In this document: positions 1 through 5,690 of the stretch, piece by piece
How positions within the stretch are numbered: the first letter of the stretch is position 1
Layout of the letters: every line of letters starts with the position of its first letter
Assembly: GCA_029856295.1 (NCBI GenBank)
Contig: JAHQWS010000151.1
Span: forward strand, 1-6,124
Direction of reading: 5' to 3'
Source of the DNA: Promethearchaeia archaeon
GTDB taxonomy: Archaea; Asgardarchaeota; Lokiarchaeia; Sigyniarchaeales; SOKP01
DNA: 6,124 bases
The notes under the pieces: generated by a model
Told to the model about the DNA's origin: nothing
Databases searched by the model: none
What the model saw: the letters and a program-made list of their open reading frames with translations, nothing else
Position numbers and translations under genes: made by a program

Positions 1-134
1 CTCTTATCCTTGCTGAATTCCGCTCCCGTTATTTTTAAAAACCAAGATGAAAGTTTCCAGACTATAATAGTTATAATAATACTTGTTATAACGATATAAA
101 ATATAAAAGTCATTAAATTCGAGAAGAGAGCCAT
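1..134 (-). CDS. N-terminal part of an unidentified membrane protein (runs off left edge)
   Basis: An open frame starts at ATG 132-134 and stays open through 44 codons to the window edge, so only the N-terminus is visible. It begins MALFSNLM and then has a strongly hydrophobic stretch at about residues 8-27, rich in Ile, Phe and Thr, which looks like a transmembrane helix or uncleaved signal anchor. This is followed by a more polar segment with Lys, Gly and Glu (about residues 34-44). An AAGGA ribosome binding site at 140-144 lies 5 bases before the ATG and supports this start. The gene begins 21 bases after the stop of the 118-residue gene upstream, so the two are probably co-transcribed. 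The visible part is too short to name a family. The weakness of the call is its length; the Shine-Dalgarno match and hydrophobic pattern are its support. Confidence 0.6.
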   Translation of the reverse strand, partial: MALFSNLMTFIFYIVITSIIITIIVWKLSSWFLKITGAEFSKDK

Positions 135-138
135 AGGA

Positions 139-144
139 ATCCTT
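139..144 (-). promoter_or_regulatory. Ribosome binding site for the left-edge membrane protein
   Basis: On the minus strand the sequence AAGGAT ends 4 bases before the ATG at 134. It matches the core complementary to the archaeal 16S rRNA 3' end and fixes the start of the partial gene. Confidence 0.55.
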
Positions 145-155
145 TAAATTAATAA

Positions 156-512
156 TTAATCTTTATCAATATTATGAAAAATTTTTTTTATATTTTGATA
201 TTCTTTATTCCAGTTATCATACTTCTTTATTATAATTTTCAGAAAATTCCTTCCTATTTGGAGTTGATTTTTTGTAGCATCATCATTAAATGTTAGTGGT
301 CCTAAACCTAATTCGAATAGTTCACCTGGTTTAGGTAATAATAATAACTCTGGTTCAACATCAAAAAATCCAGAATCTTTAAACTTTGTACTCAAATCAG
401 TAACTGTACTAATTTTAATTTTACCTATTTCACTAGTATAACCAATATCAATTGCATAAATATCAAGAGTCTTTTTAATAAAATTAGTTATTATTACTTT
501 TTTGAATTCCAT
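156..512 (-). CDS. Hypothetical protein, 118 aa
   Basis: This is an ATG-started frame of 118 residues that I do not recognise. There is no signal peptide or membrane helix. The N-terminal half (about 1-45) alternates hydrophobic and polar residues, suggesting beta strands. The middle contains a Leu/Pro/Gly-rich segment (about 55-73, with PELLLLPKPGELFELGLG), and the C-terminus (about 82-115) is Lys- and Asn-rich and probably helical. No catalytic motif or cysteine pair is visible. There is no good Shine-Dalgarno before the ATG; an A/T box at about 536-545 is placed so that a leaderless transcript could begin at or very near the ATG, but in sequence this A+T-rich that is weak support. The next gene in the same direction, a membrane protein, starts 21 bases downstream, so the two may act together. 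The frame and its neat spacing argue that it is real; the function is unknown. Confidence 0.6.
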   Translation of the reverse strand: MEFKKVIITNFIKKTLDIYAIDIGYTSEIGKIKISTVTDLSTKFKDSGFFDVEPELLLLPKPGELFELGLGPLTFNDDATKNQLQIGRNFLKIIIKKYDNWNKEYQNIKKIFHNIDKD

Positions 513-731
513 AATTCGCCATTTTTTATTTTTGATTAAATTAATGAATCAAGATTTTAAAATTTAATACACTTCTAATTAATTCACCACTTTTAATTCT
601 GCGATTTCCATCTGAGATTTCCTTATCTTAAAATAAGAGTTTTATAGCTTATTTTAAGATAAACATTATAATGGAAATCTCCAAAAATTAGAATTAAATT
701 TAAATTCCATATGCCTGCTTGAAAAACTCAA
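513..731. other. Intergenic spacer without a gene
   Basis: Between the stop of the second exchanger gene and the start of the 118-residue gene I find no coding frame of useful length. Apart from the nested inverted repeat and a possible weak A/T promoter box at about 536-545 for the downstream minus-strand gene, the stretch looks like ordinary A+T-rich spacer. Confidence 0.6.
591..699. repeat. Nested imperfect inverted repeat (large potential hairpin)
   Basis: The spacer between the exchanger pair and the 118-residue gene holds a strong dyad. The inner arms are a perfect 15-base match, TTATCTTAAAATAAG at 623-637 and its reverse complement at 648-662, around a 10-base loop. Further out, GATTTCCAT at 603-611 pairs with ATGGAAATC at 671-679. 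Alternatively GAGATTTCC at 614-622 pairs with GGAAATCTC at 673-681, so two outer pairings compete for the same right arm. Outermost, TTTAATTCT at 592-600 mirrors AGAATTAAA at 690-698. The spacers differ in length between the arms, so the full structure would contain bulges. It lies 70-140 bases past the exchanger stop codon and could mark that transcript's 3' end, or be a small palindromic repeat element or a protein-binding dyad. No T-tract follows on the minus strand. Confidence 0.75.
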
Positions 732-1754
732 CTAATATTGAAAAAATGAAAGTTTCATTATTGCGTAAAACCCATAAAAACCAATTAAAAATACGGCTTC
801 CCATCGTTTAAGTGTTTTTTCAGTCCATAAAAAAAGAAGAGTCAAAGAAATAGCGACGAAAAGCATAGGAATATCAAAATAGATTAATACGGGATCAACA
901 TTAAAATCGGCTATAATAGCACCTGAACCAGTTGCTAATAAAATATCGCAAACATTTGAACCTAATATATCACCTATAGCCATTCCTTCAGATTCTCTAC
1001 GTAATGCGGTTAAATCTGCGCAAAGTTCGGGCAAACTTGTTCCGACACCTACGATGAAAATTCCGACCACACTTCCTGGAAGGCCTAATTGTATAGCCAG
1101 TGCGTGACCAGATATAATAGTTAATTCAGCACCAATTAATAAAATTAATAGCCCAATCGTAAAAATTATAATATCTTTTCTAAGTGAAGAAGGTTTTGAA
1201 ACTTTTTGAATTGTTTTAAAATCTTCTTTATATAACCTTTCTTTTTCAGAATATTTAATTTCTGGTTCTGCTCTCTCAATTTTTTTTTCACTCCAGATTA
1301 TAAAAATTAAGTAGGCAAAATAAGACGTTATCATTATTATAGCGTCTATACGACATAATACTCCATCAAGAGCGCACAAGAGAAAAATGAACAATGATAT
1401 AAACAACATAACACCTTCTCTTCTTAACTCCCATTTGCTAATGATGATATTTTGACTTAAACCTAATATCCCTATGATAAGTGTAATTTGAGTAAAAAAA
1501 GAACCAATTTTATTCCCTACTACAATTCCATCTATATTAGGATCTAAACCAGTTAATTTATCGAAGCCTCCTGCGACACTTACTGCAATTTCGGGCAAAC
1601 TAGTACCAATTGCTAAAATAGTAAGTCCGACCATCAAATGACTGATTCCTAGGCGATTAGCAACGTTTTCTAAACTAATTATGACTAGCTTTGAACCAAA
1701 ATACAGCGCGATAAAGCCAACTAAAATTAATAAGATAGTAATTATTAACATCAT
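732..1754 (-). CDS. CaCA-family sodium/calcium exchanger-like membrane protein (second of a pair)
   Basis: This protein of about 340 residues has the two-fold internal repeat of Na+/Ca2+ exchangers, with about ten hydrophobic helices and a charged cytoplasmic loop (about 156-194) between the halves. Counting from the ATG at 1754, alpha-1 carries GTSLPE (50-55) and then GNKIGSFFTQ (80-89). Alpha-2 carries GTSLPE (238-243) and then GDILGSNVCD (261-270). The conserved Glu of both repeats and the Asp of alpha-2 that bind cations in this family are present. The alpha-1 position that is usually Asn or Asp is Gln (89). It would swap Ca2+ or a related cation for Na+, K+ or H+; the ions cannot be read from sequence. 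The frame extends to a TTG at 1769, but the Met-Met at 1754/1751 sits directly before the first helix, as is usual in the family, so ATG is preferred. It follows the related exchanger gene after about 22-37 bases and should share its transcript. Confidence 0.87.
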   Translation of the reverse strand: MMLIITILLILVGFIALYFGSKLVIISLENVANRLGISHLMVGLTILAIGTSLPEIAVSVAGGFDKLTGLDPNIDGIVVGNKIGSFFTQITLIIGILGLSQNIIISKWELRREGVMLFISLFIFLLCALDGVLCRIDAIIMITSYFAYLIFIIWSEKKIERAEPEIKYSEKERLYKEDFKTIQKVSKPSSLRKDIIIFTIGLLILLIGAELTIISGHALAIQLGLPGSVVGIFIVGVGTSLPELCADLTALRRESEGMAIGDILGSNVCDILLATGSGAIIADFNVDPVLIYFDIPMLFVAISLTLLFLWTEKTLKRWEAVFLIGFYGFYAIMKLSFFQY

Positions 1755-1791
1755 GTTTTCATATTTCAATAAAAATATAAGATTAGTTAAT

Positions 1792-2754
1792 CTATATCAA
1801 GACAGTAAATAATATCACATAGGAACCAAAATATAATCCGATAAATAGAGCTCCCGTTTTCTTATCTACCTTTTCTCGAATTCCTACAATAGTAATAACT
1901 ACAATTGAAATGCAAATTGTATAAAGAATGGTAGGTAAGGCAAGCTCCGGTGTAACCTTTTGTGGAAATAATAATTGTCCTATTGCTATGGATATAGTCG
2001 AGTCCACGATGCAACTACCAATGATGTCACCAATCGCGAGATCATACTGCTTTTTCTTTACCGCATTCACATCCACGGCTAACTCGGGAAGAGAAGTGCC
2101 TATTCCAAGAATAAAAAAGGCTATAATATATTCGTGAACACCCAAAGCACTTGAGAGGGAGATAATCGATGTGATTATTACATAAGAACTAATAGCTACC
2201 CCAATAAAGCCTAATACAGCTAAAGTTAAATGATATTTTTTACTTCTAAATTTCTCCGTTAAGTCCATCATATCTACTTTTTCTAAGAGATCACTTTTAG
2301 TAACATTATAAATTACCATTAAATAGACTATAAAGCTGCAAATCATAAATATCGCATCAAGCCTTGTAAAATATCCTTTTTCGACAACAGTAAATATTAA
2401 TATAAGTGATAATATTTCACAACCACCAATTATTAACATTTCTTTTCTGCCAATCTTGATTATTGTCCCACATAGAATTGGTAGAAGTCCAAAAACTAAA
2501 GTCAATTGAGCTAAATCAGAACCCACAGAATCTCCGACATCTATATCTCCGTGACCTAAAGCACATGAAATTATAGAATTAACAATCTCAGGGATATCGG
2601 TACCTATCGATACCAATGAAATCCCAATTACCAAATTAGAAATACCTAGCGCAGATGCTAGAATTAGTGAATTTTTAACAGCTACATTAGCACAATATAT
2701 AATTGCAGCTATTCCTCCAATAAGCATAAATATTGCTAACCCTATATCATTCAT
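1792..2754 (-). CDS. CaCA-family sodium/calcium exchanger-like membrane protein (first of a pair)
   Basis: This is a 320-residue exchanger with the same two-repeat architecture as its downstream neighbour. Counting from ATG 2754, alpha-1 reads GTDIPE (51-56) and then GDSVGSDLAQ (74-83). Alpha-2 reads GTSLPE (219-224) and then GDIIGSCIVD (242-251). The cation-binding Glu of both repeats and the alpha-2 Asp are kept. Alpha-1 has Asp in place of the usual Ser after GT, and Gln where Asn or Asp is usual. The GHGDIDVGDS stretch and the following LTLVFGLLP suggest a distinct archaeal-type branch of the family (from memory of the family, not a search). The central loop (about 151-174) is short and charged. 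The frame could start at TTG 2781, but GAGGT at 2765-2769 is 10 bases before ATG 2754, and the upstream TATA box would place the RNA start near 2776, below the TTG. It leads the two-gene exchanger operon. Confidence 0.87.
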   Translation of the reverse strand: MNDIGLAIFMLIGGIAAIIYCANVAVKNSLILASALGISNLVIGISLVSIGTDIPEIVNSIISCALGHGDIDVGDSVGSDLAQLTLVFGLLPILCGTIIKIGRKEMLIIGGCEILSLILIFTVVEKGYFTRLDAIFMICSFIVYLMVIYNVTKSDLLEKVDMMDLTEKFRSKKYHLTLAVLGFIGVAISSYVIITSIISLSSALGVHEYIIAFFILGIGTSLPELAVDVNAVKKKQYDLAIGDIIGSCIVDSTISIAIGQLLFPQKVTPELALPTILYTICISIVVITIVGIREKVDKKTGALFIGLYFGSYVILFTVLI

Positions 2755-2764
2755 TTTTTCAACA

Positions 2765-2769
2765 ACCTC
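2765..2769 (-). promoter_or_regulatory. Ribosome binding site that decides the exchanger start
   Basis: GAGGT on the minus strand lies 10 bases ahead of the ATG at 2752-2754 and inside the extended frame that would start at TTG 2781. No comparable site precedes the TTG, so this favours the ATG and a 320-residue product. Confidence 0.6.
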
Positions 2770-2798
2770 AAAAATATTCAATTTATTATTTCAATTGA

Positions 2799-2808
2799 TT
2801 ATAAATAT
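2799..2808 (-). promoter_or_regulatory. Putative TATA box of the exchanger operon
   Basis: ATATTTATAA on the minus strand, centred near 2803, predicts an RNA start around 2774-2778. This leaves a leader of about 20 bases that contains the GAGGT site and precedes ATG 2754. The assignment is by spacing only; A+T-rich sequence gives many such matches. Confidence 0.4.
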
Positions 2809-3090
2809 GTATGCAAAACTCTTCCCATCAAACAGAATAGCCAACTCTAATTATCGATAACGCTAAATTAATTTTTAAACAAGAGACGTCTAACTTATTA
2901 GGATTTGTTCAGGTTGTAAATAAATTTTAAAGAGTTTCTAAAGTATTATAGATGGGTTATTGTTGCCAGATATATTTGAATAAAGTAGTATATAAATCTA
3001 TCCTTTTTTTGCACTAAAGAATTACAAAAATAAAGCAATTAAATTCCTAAGTAATGACAAGATTAGGATGATAAATTGACATTTGATAAA

Positions 3091-3100
3091 CTTATTTAAG
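3091..3100 (+). promoter_or_regulatory. Putative TATA box for the RHH gene (leaderless transcript)
   Basis: CTTATTTAAG is centred about 27 bases before the ATG at 3123, the distance expected between an archaeal TATA box and the RNA start. No Shine-Dalgarno precedes the ATG. Together these suggest a leaderless mRNA. Confidence 0.45.
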
Positions 3101-3122
3101 AGCCAATTTTAAAATATATTTA

Positions 3123-3290
3123 ATGTCTAATGAAAAAAACAAAGATATGCACGAATTGCATGTTACTCTTGAAAAAGAGATTTTTGACAGACTAGAAGCT
3201 ATTAAAGATTATCATGGAATAAAAAATCTTACTGAAATTGTTCGATTTTTAATAACTAAAGAATACAGACAAATAAAAAAGTCTGAATAA
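3123..3290 (+). CDS. Small ribbon-helix-helix (CopG/Arc-type) DNA-binding protein, 55 aa
   Basis: The ATG at 3123 opens a 55-codon frame ending in TAA at 3290. Its pattern is that of a ribbon-helix-helix regulator. A short strand (HELHVTL, residues 10-16) would pair in the dimer and read the DNA major groove. It is followed by helix A (about 17-30, EKEIFDRLEAIKDY), a turn with Gly32, and helix B (about 35-50, NLTEIVRFLITKEYRQ) with the typical Thr-Glu-Ile-Val-Arg run. The protein is nearly only the fold, so it should act as a dimeric repressor, possibly of its own promoter or the divergent exchanger operon. It could also be an antitoxin, but no toxin-like frame is adjacent: the next gene is the convergent sir2. 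No Shine-Dalgarno is visible; a TATA-like box about 27 bases upstream fits leaderless expression. Confidence 0.8.
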   Translation: MSNEKNKDMHELHVTLEKEIFDRLEAIKDYHGIKNLTEIVRFLITKEYRQIKKSE

Positions 3291-3341
3291 AAATAGCAAT
3301 CGTTTTTCTATAAACTCTTTTAAAATAATTTCCATTATTAC

Positions 3342-4097
3342 TTATGTATTAATTTTCTTCATTAAAGCCGTAAAAATTTCGCTAGCACTCCCCCGTAGAA
3401 AAATGTCAGCAATATTATCCATAACAGTACTTTCTTTATTTATAAAAAGAATCCTTGCTCCATATTGTTTGGCTATACTTGGCATGAAATTTGCTGGGGA
3501 TACCACTAAAGAACTCCCCACCATTAAAAAACAATCACATTCTCTACATGCATTCATTGCACCTTCCATAACACCTATAGGTAAGGATTCTCCAAATAGG
3601 ACTACTTTTGGTTTAATAAAACCTGAGCAATCACATACAGGATATTTAACGCTTTTTGTATCGATTTCCTCATAATGGAACTCCTTCCTGCATTTTATAC
3701 ATTCTAAAGTGCCAAATTGTCCGTGAAGCTCAAAAATTTTGGCATCATATTTACCACTTCCCGCCTTTTGATGGAGCATATCTACATTTTGAGTTATTAT
3801 CGCTTTTACTTTTCCCAGTTCTTCTAATTCTGCTATGGCATAATGAGCCGGGTTTGGCTCAGCATTAGCCACAAGATCTTCTAATGACCGGTTCATTTCC
3901 CAAAATTTAGATGGGTCGTCTAAAAAATAATGATAACTTGCATATATGGCAGGGTCATATCGGCTCCACAGCCCTCCTTCACTTCGAAAATCATCAATTC
4001 CTGATTCTGTTGAAATACCCGCCCCCGTAAAAACGACAATATAATTAGATTCTTTAATAATGTTTGCCGCGTCAGTTATTTGTTTTTCATCAATCAA
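3342..4097 (-). CDS. Sir2-family NAD+-dependent protein deacylase
   Basis: This 251-residue sirtuin removes acetyl (or other acyl) groups from lysine, consuming NAD+ and yielding nicotinamide and O-acyl-ADP-ribose. The Rossmann-fold NAD site shows GAGIS at 25-29, DFR at 36-38, TQNVD at 102-106 and GSSLVV at 194-199. The catalytic His is H125 in ELHG. A structural zinc site is formed by C133/C136 and C155/C157, the second pair being CxC. The length is typical of a full single-domain prokaryotic sirtuin. The Tyr of the Tyr-x-x-Arg pocket of CobB/SIRT5-type desuccinylases is not seen in the matching segment (about 66-70, WEMNR), so deacetylation is more likely. The start is TTG 4095-4097: an in-frame stop lies 6 bases upstream, and no ATG or GTG codon occurs before the NAD motif. 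It lies 78 bases after the PIG-L pair on the same strand and may have its own promoter. In an archaeon, chromatin proteins and acetyl-CoA synthetase are plausible targets (inference). Confidence 0.93.
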   Translation of the reverse strand: MIDEKQITDAANIIKESNYIVVFTGAGISTESGIDDFRSEGGLWSRYDPAIYASYHYFLDDPSKFWEMNRSLEDLVANAEPNPAHYAIAELEELGKVKAIITQNVDMLHQKAGSGKYDAKIFELHGQFGTLECIKCRKEFHYEEIDTKSVKYPVCDCSGFIKPKVVLFGESLPIGVMEGAMNACRECDCFLMVGSSLVVSPANFMPSIAKQYGARILFINKESTVMDNIADIFLRGSASEIFTALMKKINT

Positions 4098-4129
4098 TGA
4101 TCATCAAAATAAAATTATGTGCTGATCAT
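4098..4129. promoter_or_regulatory. Paired TGATCAT sites at the sir2 start
   Basis: TGATCAT occurs at 4098-4104, touching the TTG start codon, and again at 4123-4129, touching a TATA-like box (GTTATAAATG on the minus strand, 4127-4136). Each contains the palindrome TGATCA; the copies are 25 bases apart. The box is about 34 bases before the TTG, so the leader would be very short. The positions would suit an operator pair for sir2, though six-base palindromes recur by chance. Confidence 0.3.
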
Positions 4130-4175
4130 TTATAACTGTATAATTTAAAAAATTTCAATAATGAATCTTTTAAAA

Positions 4176-4859
4176 TTAAAAATTATAATAGGTCCCTTTC
4201 TCATGCAATTTATAAACCCCAAACCTATCCTTTCGTCTTGATTTTAGTGCTCTAACTTCTAATTCATTGCTTTTTATATGGAATAATGATTTATGCAACT
4301 TAACAGCTTCATAAACTTTTAATCTTAAATCTCCAATTTTAGTTACTAACAGATGATTTCCTGCCTTTAAAGTATTATAGAGAGCATATACATAGAAATC
4401 AATATGATAAAGATTTTGTTCTTCGGCTATTTTTATCGCTATCTCATAAGTAGCTTGATGGTCAGGATGATTATTATTTGCACTTGGAATTATAAACCGA
4501 TCAGCGTCTTTCACAATACTTCTTATTTTTACAACAGCTTCTTTAATGTGGTTCTTTAATTCTTGATCATAGAATTTTAAAAAATGTCTATTCTCTTTTT
4601 TAATACCTAGGAATTCAGCCGCATTATCAGCTTCAGCTATTCTTATTTTGGTAAGTTCATCCTCATCAATATTTGTGGCATCACAATCTTCAAGATCATC
4701 CCTTTCCTTAGCCGCCCGATAGCCCGCTCGTCCATCAGTAAACCAAATTATATGAATTTCATGTCCTTCTTCGAGCCATTTTAGAATTGATCCTCCACAA
4801 CTATAGCACTCATCATCGGGATGTGGAGCAAAAATGATTATCTTTAATTTCGGTGACAT
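4176..4859 (-). CDS. PIG-L/LmbE-family zinc-dependent N-deacetylase (second paralogue)
   Basis: This 227-residue enzyme belongs to the fold family of GlcNAc-PI, mycothiol, bacillithiol and archaeal diacetylchitobiose deacetylases, which remove N-acetyl from amino sugars. The N-terminal motif APHPDDE (11-17) gives zinc ligands H13 and D16 and the likely general base D15. HPDH (131-134) supplies the third ligand H134 and a transition-state His, H131. A TDGRAG segment (41-46) and the Glu-Ala-Asp plus FLGI region (about 76-86) are also typical. The C-terminal part is rich in Lys and Arg and ends KGTYYNF. It has no signal peptide, so it is cytoplasmic. It starts 27 bases after the stop of a paralogue that is about two-thirds identical by eye, so the two are one operon formed by tandem duplication. 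AGGGGA at 4871-4876, 11 bases before the ATG, is a weak ribosome binding site. The exact substrate is not readable from sequence. Confidence 0.9.
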   Translation of the reverse strand: MSPKLKIIIFAPHPDDECYSCGGSILKWLEEGHEIHIIWFTDGRAGYRAAKERDDLEDCDATNIDEDELTKIRIAEADNAAEFLGIKKENRHFLKFYDQELKNHIKEAVVKIRSIVKDADRFIIPSANNNHPDHQATYEIAIKIAEEQNLYHIDFYVYALYNTLKAGNHLLVTKIGDLRLKVYEAVKLHKSLFHIKSNELEVRALKSRRKDRFGVYKLHEKGTYYNF

Positions 4860-4886
4860 ATGTTCTAATATCCCCTAGTAATGAGA

Positions 4887-5561
4887 TCAAAAATTATAAA
4901 ACTTTCCTTTATCTTTCAGCTTATAGAGCCCAAATCGCTCTCTTCTTCTATCTCTCATAGCTAAACTTTGCCAATTCATATCTTTAGTGTAAAATTCAGA
5001 TTTGTGAAGTTTCAATGCATCATATACTTTAAACCTAAGGTTTCCAATTCTGATTTTTACTAAGTTTTCACCTTGAGCTTCTAAAGGATTATACAGCGCA
5101 AAAACATAAAATTCGATATTAAATAAATTGAGCTTTTCAGCTACTATTATTGCTATATCATGAGTAGCTTGATGGTCAGGATGATTATTCTTAGCACTTG
5201 GAATCACAAATCTATTTGCATCCTTAACAATATCTTTAATTTTCTCTACGGCATCATTTATGTGGTTAGTTAATTCTTGATCATAGAACTTCAAAAAATG
5301 CCTATTTTCTTTTTTTATACCCAAAAATTCACCTGCGGCATCTGCTTCTGCCACTCTTCTTCTTGCTAATTCTTTTTCAGTTATTCTAGTTGCTTCACGA
5401 TCTTCAAGTTCACCTAACTCTCTCGCTTTTCTATAACCAGCTCTCCCATCTGTAAACCAAATAATATGAACCTCATGTCCTTCTTCAAGCCATTTTAAAA
5501 TTGATCCCCCCGCTCCATAGCACTCATCATCCGGATGGGGTGCAAACATTACAATTTTCAC
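4887..5561 (-). CDS. PIG-L/LmbE-family zinc-dependent N-deacetylase (first paralogue)
   Basis: This 224-residue paralogue of the next gene has the complete active site: APHPDDE at 7-13 (zinc ligands H9 and D12, base D11) and HPDH at 127-130 (H127, H130). It keeps GGSILKWLEEGHE (18-30) and the GIKKENRHFLKFYDQEL block (81-97), which is identical in both copies. Differences cluster at about 45-72, rich in Arg and Glu here, and in the C-terminal third, the regions likely to shape the substrate pocket, so the copies may differ in specificity. The start is GTG at 5559-5561, supported by AGGTG at 5569-5573 with a 7-base spacer. The first ATG (codon 5) would cut into the first beta strand just before the zinc motif. 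It leads the PIG-L pair and is divergent from a sugar symporter, which favours an N-acetyl-sugar or glycoside substrate taken up by that carrier (inference). Confidence 0.91.
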   Translation of the reverse strand: MKIVMFAPHPDDECYGAGGSILKWLEEGHEVHIIWFTDGRAGYRKARELGELEDREATRITEKELARRRVAEADAAGEFLGIKKENRHFLKFYDQELTNHINDAVEKIKDIVKDANRFVIPSAKNNHPDHQATHDIAIIVAEKLNLFNIEFYVFALYNPLEAQGENLVKIRIGNLRFKVYDALKLHKSEFYTKDMNWQSLAMRDRRRERFGLYKLKDKGKFYNF

Positions 5562-5568
5562 AATTTAA

Positions 5569-5573
5569 CACCT
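5569..5573 (-). promoter_or_regulatory. Ribosome binding site for the first PIG-L gene
   Basis: AGGTG on the minus strand, 7 bases before the GTG at 5561, supports the non-ATG start. Confidence 0.55.
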
Positions 5574-5597
5574 AAAAATTACTGAATTTGAAAGAAA

Positions 5598-5607
5598 TAT
5601 TTATAAA
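5598..5607 (-). promoter_or_regulatory. Putative TATA box of the PIG-L operon
   Basis: TTTATAAATA on the minus strand is centred about 41 bases before the GTG start. It predicts an RNA start near 5575 and a leader of about 14 bases that just includes the AGGTG site. It forms half of a divergent promoter region with the symporter gene. Confidence 0.4.
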
Positions 5608-5634
5608 GATAAAAAATATTTAAAAAATTTAAAA

Positions 5635-5646
5635 GATATATAAATT
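5635..5646 (+). promoter_or_regulatory. Putative TATA box of the sugar symporter gene
   Basis: GATATATAAATT, preceded by a purine run (AAAA) that would suit a TFB contact, predicts an RNA start near 5665-5670 and a leader of about 40 bases. A second candidate, TATTTTATAA at about 5672-5681, would give a near-leaderless RNA and leave the AGGAG site barely transcribed, so the upstream box is preferred. Confidence 0.4.
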
Positions 5647-5690
5647 TTATTTTGTAAGCAAAAAACTCAGATATTTTATAAAGGGATATT

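Larger units (their letters stand above)
2755..3122. other. Divergent intergenic region, no gene seen
   Basis: This stretch of about 370 bases separates the minus-strand exchanger operon from the plus-strand RHH gene. Frames on both strands are at most about 20 codons and lack ribosome binding sites. It holds the exchanger TATA box (2799-2808), a second well-formed TATA-like site on the plus strand at 2988-2997 with a seven-T run at 3004-3010, the RHH promoter near 3091-3100, and two copies of ATTAGGAT (2897-2904 and 3062-3069). The second copy belongs to an inverted pair, TCCTAA at 3045-3050 with TTAGGA at 3063-3068. No tRNA or recognisable riboswitch is visible. Confidence 0.55.

Noticed and set aside
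591..699. Simple intrinsic terminator for the exchanger operon
   Set aside because: The dyad is not followed by a T-run on the minus strand and its stem is A+T-rich; archaeal termination relies mainly on T-tracts, so I describe it as a repeat and leave function open.
1928..2137. Plus-strand frame of 69 codons
   Set aside because: It lies antisense inside the exchanger gene, whose membrane helices and ion-site motifs are clear; it has no ribosome binding site and no recognisable protein pattern.
2952..3017. 21-codon plus-strand frame starting at ATG 2952 with two adjacent cysteines
   Set aside because: No ribosome binding site, no suitable promoter upstream, and the length is what chance gives in this spacer.
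3123..3341. Toxin-antitoxin pair with the RHH protein as antitoxin
   Set aside because: No toxin-like frame lies next to it on the same strand; the next gene is the convergent sirtuin, and the protein has no C-terminal extension of the kind that binds a toxin.
3403..3868. Two plus-strand frames of 90 and 70 codons
   Set aside because: Both are antisense to the well-conserved Sir2 gene and have no protein-family features; they are by-products of its codon pattern.
4076..4090. ATG at 4088-4090 near the sir2 start
   Set aside because: It is out of frame with sir2 and meets a stop after four codons, so it cannot be the sirtuin start.
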